The notes beneath the pieces were generated by a model, which saw only the letters and a list, made by a program, of their open reading frames with translations, searched no databases and was not told where the DNA came from. A stretch of 64,000 nt of DNA, taken from [Phialemoniopsis] sp. UDSM-2020. Lineage: Eukaryota; Ascomycota; Sordariomycetes; Thyridiales; Thyridiaceae. Within the stretch, counting starts at the first letter, position 1, and each line of letters opens with the position of its first letter. The stretch is from positions 3,038,001-3,102,000 of the forward strand of contig JAEILZ010000001.1 of NCBI GenBank assembly GCA_018873225.1. Direction: 5' to 3'. This document shows, in pieces, positions 57,635 through 64,000 of this stretch. Both the position numbers and the translations under genes were made by a program.

Positions 57635-58961
57635 CTAAGGTTTTGATGTCTCCTCTGCTTGCGAGGCGTCGTCCGTCTCGGTCGCCTGGGCGGGCTCTGC
57701 TGATTCCGAGTTTGCTGCCTCCTCCTTCTTCTTCTCCTCTTCCAGCTTCTTCTTTTCCTCCTCCAGCTTTTTCCTGGCCGCCTCTTGCTTCTTCTTTTCC
57801 TCCTCTTGTTTCTTCCTCTCTTCCTCCTGCTTCTTTGCCGCCTCCTGCTCGGCGGTGAGGCCAATAGTGCCGTCCTTTCTGTCACCCTCGCAGCGCTCTC
57901 TCTCAAGCTTCATGTCCATGATCAGGCTGAGCTCGGGGCAGTACTGCAGAATCTTCTTCCGCTGCGCATGATCCTTCCACACGTCGTCGTTGAGCCTCGA
58001 GCCACCGTCCCGGATGTGATAACCCATAGGTTTCTCCATGTAGACGTCCTCGACGGCAAGAGCGCCAATGTTTCCAGATGCGACCTTCTCGTCAGGCATG
58101 ATGTATAGTCGTGATCCAAACCATTCATCCTCAGGCTCAGTGTTATTGTAGCGTTCCTGAATGGTCAAAACCTTGCGAATTGCCGACATTTTACGAAGGG
58201 AAAGTCCACCATTGCCCGCAAATCTATCATCGACAGTCCTAGATCGACCCGTCAGCCACGTTCATATTGCACGGTATCAGAGGACGCGCGGAGCTTACCT
58301 CGGGGCTCCTGCCCAACTCCAGCCAAGCCAGTCGTTGAGGCTCTGCTCTGCATTAGCGCAGAGGATGCTGTCATACTCAAACTTGAGAATCCACTCGACC
58401 CCAGGGAGAAACTCGTTATAGAACCGCAAGTCTGTCATGAGACGGTACACCTTCTCCTTGGAATCGATTTCCCAAGGTTCGGGTAAGACCATTAAGTCTA
58501 GCTTTCCCACGACTTGTTGGTGCTTCACGGCAAAACTCCGGCCGACGCTGATAACGCTCTTGTCGGAGCCGATAAAGACCATCCTCCAGTCCGGGGGAAT
58601 CACTGTGAGCATGTGCAGCATCTGGGGGACAAGATGCGGTAGAGGGCGAGGCTCGATGAGCAGGGCGATCTTGGTGACATTGAAGTTGGTTCGGGGATCG
58701 GGGTCGGAGTGCCAATCGACTTTGATGGCAGGGATCTTCTGGCGTGCCTCGTCCAGTCGTGACTTGAAGGCAGCTTGTATGCCTGGAGAGTAATGTGGGA
58801 GGAGCATGGCAATCCACCACCTATACCAATGCGAAGTGGTTAGCAAGCGTGTGCATGTTGAGCACGGCGAAGAAAACTCACGTAAGACCCAAGGAGAGAG
58901 CCACCAGGACTTTGGTCCTGGTGATGGCAAAGATGCCCGGGGAGTGCGTTTGGGCTGTCAT
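57635..58961 (-). CDS. DUF5672 glycosyltransferase-like protein with Lys/Glu coiled-coil tail
   Basis: Type II membrane protein of the DUF5672 family, which resembles GT-A glycosyltransferases; no reaction is proven to my knowledge. Three minus-strand exons: 58961-58882, 58820-58299 and 58238-57635. Both introns are phase 2 (61 and 60 bp); product 401 residues. A signal anchor spans about residues 17-34 (VLVALSLGLTWWIAMLL). The domain runs from KIALLIEPRP (77) through PPDWRMVFIG, FEYDSILCAN (D177, at the place of the metal-binding DxD) and WSWAGAPR to GNGGLSLR (209-216), EPEDEWF and MGYH. The last 70 residues (about 331-401) are an almost pure Glu/Lys/Ala helix followed by an acidic Ser/Thr end; this is not part of the family fold. 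Its paralog lies divergently 3 kb away. Confidence 0.88.
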
Positions 58962-61938
58962 TGTACAAGATCTCTAGACGACACCCTAGCGTATCGAAGG
59001 GTAGAAGATCCGAGTGATCTTGAGAATTTGAGAATGAGTAAGCGGAAGGAACTTGTTTGTGAATCGACTTTCGCAAAGACAATGGAAGGTGTTCCTGCTA
59101 GTTCCGCATTGTTGCGATAAGCGCGAGGGTATTCAACGAGCGTGTTGGCGAAAAGCAGCAATTCGAGGTCGCAACACTGATGGTGATGCTCAGCGGCGAC
59201 AAGTGGTGGGGGGATCACGGTCAAGCTGGAAGTCCACCACGAGAGTCACTCGCTATGTAAGAGGTTTGTTCAAGGTGAAGGTGCCAGGAAGGCAGGAAAA
59301 GGTGAATCACGAGAAAAAGAAAGAACAGAACAAGATTACCGGCGTAAAGGTAGGGATGTCAGAGAGAAGGTGGTGGTGGAGGATTACGCGGAAATCCGGC
59401 CATACCTACTCTCACTCATTGCTTTTACGAGGAACCAAAGAAAGGGGAGAGGAGACCAGACCACGCTGAGGCTGGGCGAGTCAATCAAGGGCGGGCGCTG
59501 CAGCAGTGCTGGTTTGGCTGGGGTGCCACAGAAAAAAGGGTGCCTAGAAGGGCGACAGCGTGGTGAGACTGCCTCTCTCAAAGAGAAAGAAGGGCAATTA
59601 GAGACCGAGAGGATACTTTGACGGTACATTCGGTGTTAGCGTCAGCCCACTCGAGGCCAGATTTGCATACGAGGGCCACTGTACCAAAAAGTTTATTAGG
59701 ATGATTTGCCCGTATTTTGCACTGCCAGAAAAGCACCAACCATGGGTCCCTAATTGACAGCCCTGCGTCGCTTTAAGGGTCTTTCTCACAAATTTAGTGA
59801 CGAATACAGTGGGGCATGCGGTCGCTATCCGCTCGCTCCAAGTGAGAGCACTGAGGAAAAGAGACCAAGGTCGTTCGTGACGTGCCAAGGCTCTCAATAG
59901 CATCAGCTAGTTTGGCTCCCCTGCAGCCATTTTCAGCCCAAGACTCATCTTTTAATTTCGCAGACGCAGCGCAAATTTGACCATGAAGACCGTGGCCTGT
60001 TCCCCTACCCACAAAGCCACCGGGCGTGAGAAAGTCAGACCGAAATGCATGTACCCAGAAGGATAAGAGAGAGAAAGAAGATATATCGCGAAACCAGAAT
60101 CGTGTCGGTCGTTTCCCAGGCATGTGGCAAGTACCGTGGGGAATGCGGTCGCTCGCGGCTGGTTCCATCAATCTATCAATGCACTTAAGCACGCCGCCGT
60201 GCACGCGTACCGCGATGCTCTCGAGCTCTAGCGCGACCGGCAACCCCGACTACCATGATTAGGGCAGACACCAAGCTGCGCCAGCAAGCATCAGTATCTT
60301 TCTCCCTGCGGCCAGTTGCAAAGTCCAGAAAGAGGGTTAACTCGCCAATCTAGCCGACCGAGTATGCACTTGGCGATTTTGTGCCGAGAGGTTGGAGGAA
60401 GCACCCTATTATCAATCATCCCAAGTGCTATCACTGCCAGAGTTGGGAATATCTTATACTCAGTAGCTTGACCTATTCTGTCCAGTTCCACGGCAGAAAA
60501 CTGCCATATACTCAACATGCAGATAGCCAAATGCGGCCAGCCAGCCATCTTGGGAAATACCCTCCAATGATGGAGCGGCAGACCGTCCCGAGACAGGTTT
60601 TGTACGCATCAATTTGCATGTCTGATATCCTGGTGTAACATAAGGTCAAGATAAGGTCAATGGGGTTGGGCGGGCCCGGTAGTAGCTGGACCCAATTGTC
60701 AGAAGCTTCTCGCATGATCGCTCTGGGGCATGGATCTTGTCTTGTCGTTTTGACAGACTCGTGATCATGGCCTGGAAGAGAGAGCGCACTTCGTATTATG
60801 AACGGACGACATGCAAGTCTGCCGTGACTGTCAGGCCGGTTTGGGTATGGCTTTGCTGGAGTGAGATAAAAATATGGATGCATGCATATGACGACGGGAA
60901 CTGGAGGGTAGCATCCAACCCTACCCTGGGTTGCGTAACCGAACCCCCTGTCTCCCTCCCTCCTGAGTGAGGCTGGGCTCCCTTTCTTTTCCTTTTCAAA
61001 CAAATGAACCGTTTGGTTTGTGATACGGGAAGCTCGGGACAGGGGTTCAGAAAGGCGATCATCACTGATCACTGCCCCACGCTGTTTTTACACATGTCTG
61101 AGCAAGGGAATGTCCCAACACGATGGACTTGATAATGGTAATAGTGCAGATGAACAAAAATATCATACAAATGTAGCTTGTACTTGTACGTAGGATGATC
61201 CTCCTTTGGGCAAGGTGTCAGGGGTTTCTTGGGAGCCGGGTCCAGGGCACTGCAAGGGTAATGGAAGTTTTGCTGGTGGGGTTTTCACAGATGGGTTTCC
61301 CAAACCGACGGGCTCCATCCAGCTTGGACGGGGCAGGCGATTCCAGCGCGCGACAGTGAGTGGAGGGGGCCCAAAAGTACCCGGCATGTACCTGACCCGT
61401 ATCTCACTAGACCACACTTCAAATCGCCCCCAAAAGAAGAGCATTTGAGGGCGCGGGCGCTGACATCAAATGATTGCCGCTATCCCTTCACGCTATCGAC
61501 TGTGCTTCACGAAATTGTCTCCCTTCCTCACGCCAGCCCTTTCCCGTTTCGCCCCATGGCCTGTCCCGACGAGGGCTGGACTTCTGGATATCTCCTCTGT
61601 CTTTTTGACTGACAAAACTTCTCCAGTGATGCTCGATAGCTTCATCTGGCGATTCATCCTACAACTTGACTGCCACCATCATCAAGTTCAGCTCCTCTCT
61701 GCCACTCGGCTCCCATAGCCTGTGAGACATTCATAGCGCTTGTGTCAGCTGTCTCGACGAACGAAGAAGCGAAGCAGACTGGGAAAATCGGGGCCAGCTT
61801 GCCGGGCTCAGTATCCTCTCGGAAGGAGATTCATCTGCCTACGTGGTAGAATAGGCTTTTGCGACCAGATCTCGACCTCCTTTCCGACCTCTGCGTACTC
61901 TTTGCTCGTCGGATCGTTCCGCTTTTGCGCCTTCCGCA
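58962..61938. other. 3.0 kb divergent region between DUF5672 paralogs
   Basis: No supported gene. Two short segments share the phrase ATGCGGTCGCT (about 59816 and 60143), and ATAAGGTCAA occurs twice in a row at 60640-60660. Both genes' promoters must lie here. Confidence 0.5.
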
Positions 61939-63194
61939 ATGCAGAACATCAATATGGACAGACTAATGGACAAGATTGTGAGATTGCCCGCAGCGATATG
62001 GGCGAGGACGACAAAGCGCATGAAGATGGCGGGTGGATTCCTCCTCTTCTTGTAAGTCTTGGAACACATGTGCTTGAGAAGTTCACAAGCAGCCCATACT
62101 GACATTCATCCTGTAGTGTCACGGCATTATTCTTCCTCCGGCCGGTGGCCAATAACATGGAATACCCTCGGGTGAGACTGGACTATTCGACCGGAAAGGG
62201 CTCGCGCTCGCCATACAACGAGTCCAAGGTCGCTCTGCTCATCGAGAACCGGCCGAACCCCATTCTGGCACCTCTCATGCTGCACTTCATGTCTGTTGTT
62301 CCCCCAGACTGGCGCTTTCAGTTCATGGGCTCGGTCGAGTCTGTGGAGCATATCAACAAGTCTGTTGCCATCCGTGAGCACGTCACTGCGGGCAAGCTCG
62401 ACCTTACCTACATCCCTGCCAATATGAGCACTGGCAGTCAAGAGGAGATCAGCCGCTTCCTTACCACTCTCTGGCTGTACGAGTACGTTCTACAGCCTGC
62501 TGAGTGGCTCCTCATCTTCCAGACCGACAGCATTCTATGTGCCAACTCGGTCCACAACCTCAACGACTACCTCGAGTACGACTGGATCGGAGCCCCGTGG
62601 GATCCCAATGGCCGATGGGGCGGCAACGGTGGTCTGTCCCTCCGCCGTGTCAGCGCTATGATCGATATCCTCAAATACCAGACCCGCAAGGATGGCTCCG
62701 AGCCCGAAGATGTATGGCTAGCTTTCCGTCTTGCCCACCATCCTGGCAGCAAGGTCGCCAATGGTACTCTCTCTCTCACTTTCTCGGGCGAGGCCCACAG
62801 TGGGAATCCCATCCGGCTCAAGAACCCTGGAAATGCCAACCAGACCCTGGAGGCGGCCGCCGAAGGTGAGCTGGTCAAGGGTATCGACGACTGGCGCGAG
62901 GGCTTCTATGAGCCTATGGGCTACCACACTGGTGGCTCTGGTAGCATGTTGCACGGCGGTATCTGGGGCTCGCCTGAGAAACGCAAGCACATCTGGAACT
63001 ACTGCCCCGAGGTCAAGATGACCCTCATGATGGACGTGGCCAAGTACGTTCCTGGTACCTGCGGCGCCTCGTGGAAACGCGACCTCGAAGGCGTTTCGTC
63101 AGACTGGCAGTCCACCGTCGATGTTGGCTACGGCACCGAGATTATCGATGGCGAGGAGTACCCCATGCTGCCTCCGACCTTGACGCCATGGTGA
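61939..63194 (+). CDS. DUF5672 glycosyltransferase-like protein (second copy)
   Basis: Paralog of the minus-strand DUF5672 gene. Two exons: 61939-62051 and 62117-63194, with a 65 bp phase-2 intron (GTAAGT, ACTGAC branch, TAG); product 396 residues. A basic cytosolic N-terminus (ARTTKRMKM) precedes a signal anchor (AGGFLLFFVTALFFL, about 32-46), predicting type II topology in the Golgi or ER. Domain landmarks match the paralog at nearly the same positions: KVALLIENRP, VVPPDWRFQFMG, FQTDSILCAN (D175), YDWIGAPW, GNGGLSLRR (from about 207), GSEPEDVW, EPMGYH and IWNYCPEVKM. It lacks the paralog's second intron and its coiled-coil tail; instead it has a longer insert with NGT and NQT sites before the EPMGYH block. 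It ends in PMLPPTLTPW. Confidence 0.9.
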
Positions 63195-63870
63195 GCCATC
63201 TGATCTGTACAGCATTGGTGCATGGGCGCCCAGTAAAGCGAAAAGGGGGTTCAGCAAGGTTTTTTTGAGCAATTTGCTGCAACTGTACGACTGACGGACG
63301 TATTTGTTGATGAACGGCGTTTCAAAGGCGTTTTTGGGTTTTTCTTTGGACGGCTGCAAGATAAATCAATATCCACGCGACTTGTGCAGTGGAGGAGAGA
63401 TGCTGGAGTCGCATCGCATCTTAACGGGGCTTTCTATTTCCTGTGTGCCCCTATACTTTTATTCCATTGTAGATCCTCATGGCTTTGTATTTTTGCCGCT
63501 TCGTCACGGCCTTGAAAGGGGTGTTCAGGCCTAGACTTCGTCAATACCACCATTAAGCAGGAAAATACTGTCCCCATTACCTCCCCAAAGTATCGAGCTC
63601 ATTCCGTGTGATGTATTAGAGAAGATGTATTTTATACTGTGATATACAGAAGATCAAGCTATCGCCGCCCTGGCAAACCCAGGGACAGATGCGGGTTAGT
63701 ACCCCTTTACGAGTAACAAATGTCGTCGCCAACACCCCTTAAACACACCTCCACTGCGCCCTCCGCTTGATCCCAAAATTCCCTACCGTTGCCTACACAT
63801 GTAAGCCGGTTCCATAAATCAATCAAAAGACCCAAATACCGCCTTTACTTTCAACCTATCAACTCGCAAG
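63195..63870. other. intergenic, convergent 3' ends
   Basis: 676 bp between convergent stop codons. AT-rich 3' regions; nothing else seen. Confidence 0.6.
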
Positions 63871-64000
63871 TTAGCCGACCATGGCGCCGACGACACCGGC
63901 CAGCTCGCTGAACAGGACGCCCTTGAAGATGGTCTCGCCCATGTCCTCGCCCCAGTGGCCCGCGCGCCGCAGCCTCTCCTTCCACGCCGCCTGCTGCGCG
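63871..64000 (-). CDS. C-terminal fragment of an unidentified protein
   Basis: The minus frame is open from the window edge to a TAA at 63873-63871, giving 42 visible residues, including WKERLRRAGHWGEDMGETI and the hydrophobic end LFSELAGVVGAMVG. Codons are C/G-ending like real genes nearby, and the frame has no stop, so a true 3' end is likely. It is too short to name; the rest of the gene lies outside the window. Confidence 0.55.
   Translation of the reverse strand, partial: AQQAAWKERLRRAGHWGEDMGETIFKGVLFSELAGVVGAMVG

Overview
The window is nuclear DNA of a filamentous ascomycete (Pezizomycotina, most likely a Sordariomycete). The evidence is protein-coding genes interrupted by short introns (48-117 bp) with GTNNGT donors, CTAAC/CTGAC branch sites and YAG acceptors; fungus-specific families (RTA1, DUF5672, CBM18 chitin deacetylase, patatin lipase with an N-terminal membrane segment, CPF-type zinc domain); and no operon structure. 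The class-level placement is inference. I found 19 protein-coding genes, two of them cut by the window edges. I found no tRNA, rRNA, CRISPR array or intact transposon, and no sign of RIP-degraded AT-rich DNA.

Region 1 (1-15.4 kb) is gene-dense and mostly housekeeping: the 3' part of the U5 snRNP factor AAR2, ribosomal protein uS9 (RPS16), ESCRT-II subunit SNF8/Vps22, an Mpv17/PMP22 membrane protein, an unrecognised 529-residue protein, a hemerythrin-like protein, an NFKBIL1/J-like RS-rich protein, an unrecognised 450-residue acidic protein, and an SMP-30/gluconolactonase enzyme. Exon structures were worked out by hand and all keep frame.

Region 2 (15.4-29.3 kb) is a 9.4 kb stretch without a recognisable gene, followed by a large bZIP transcription factor and a further 2.7 kb of noncoding DNA. 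Region 3 (29.3-39.2 kb) holds an LMBR1-family membrane protein divergently paired with an aldehyde dehydrogenase, then a patatin-like lipase and an RTA1-family membrane protein.

Region 4 (39.2-55.7 kb) is sparse and oriented to the cell surface: two GPI-type wall glycoproteins, a C2H2 zinc-finger regulator and a CBM18 chitin deacetylase, separated by 2.5-4.7 kb noncoding gaps. Region 5 (55.7-64 kb) carries two divergently arranged paralogs of the DUF5672 glycosyltransferase-like family, which share the place and phase of their first intron, and the C-terminal end of an unidentified minus-strand gene.

The observations most worth a second look are the head-to-head DUF5672 pair (one copy with a long Lys/Glu coiled-coil tail), a 9-mer (TACGGAGTA) that recurs far above chance mainly in noncoding DNA, an AT-rich nested palindrome at 46.3 kb, the large noncoding deserts next to transcription-factor and wall-protein genes, a telomere-like box before the ribosomal protein gene, and two conserved-looking proteins I cannot assign to a family. 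I did not find a clearly new multi-gene system.
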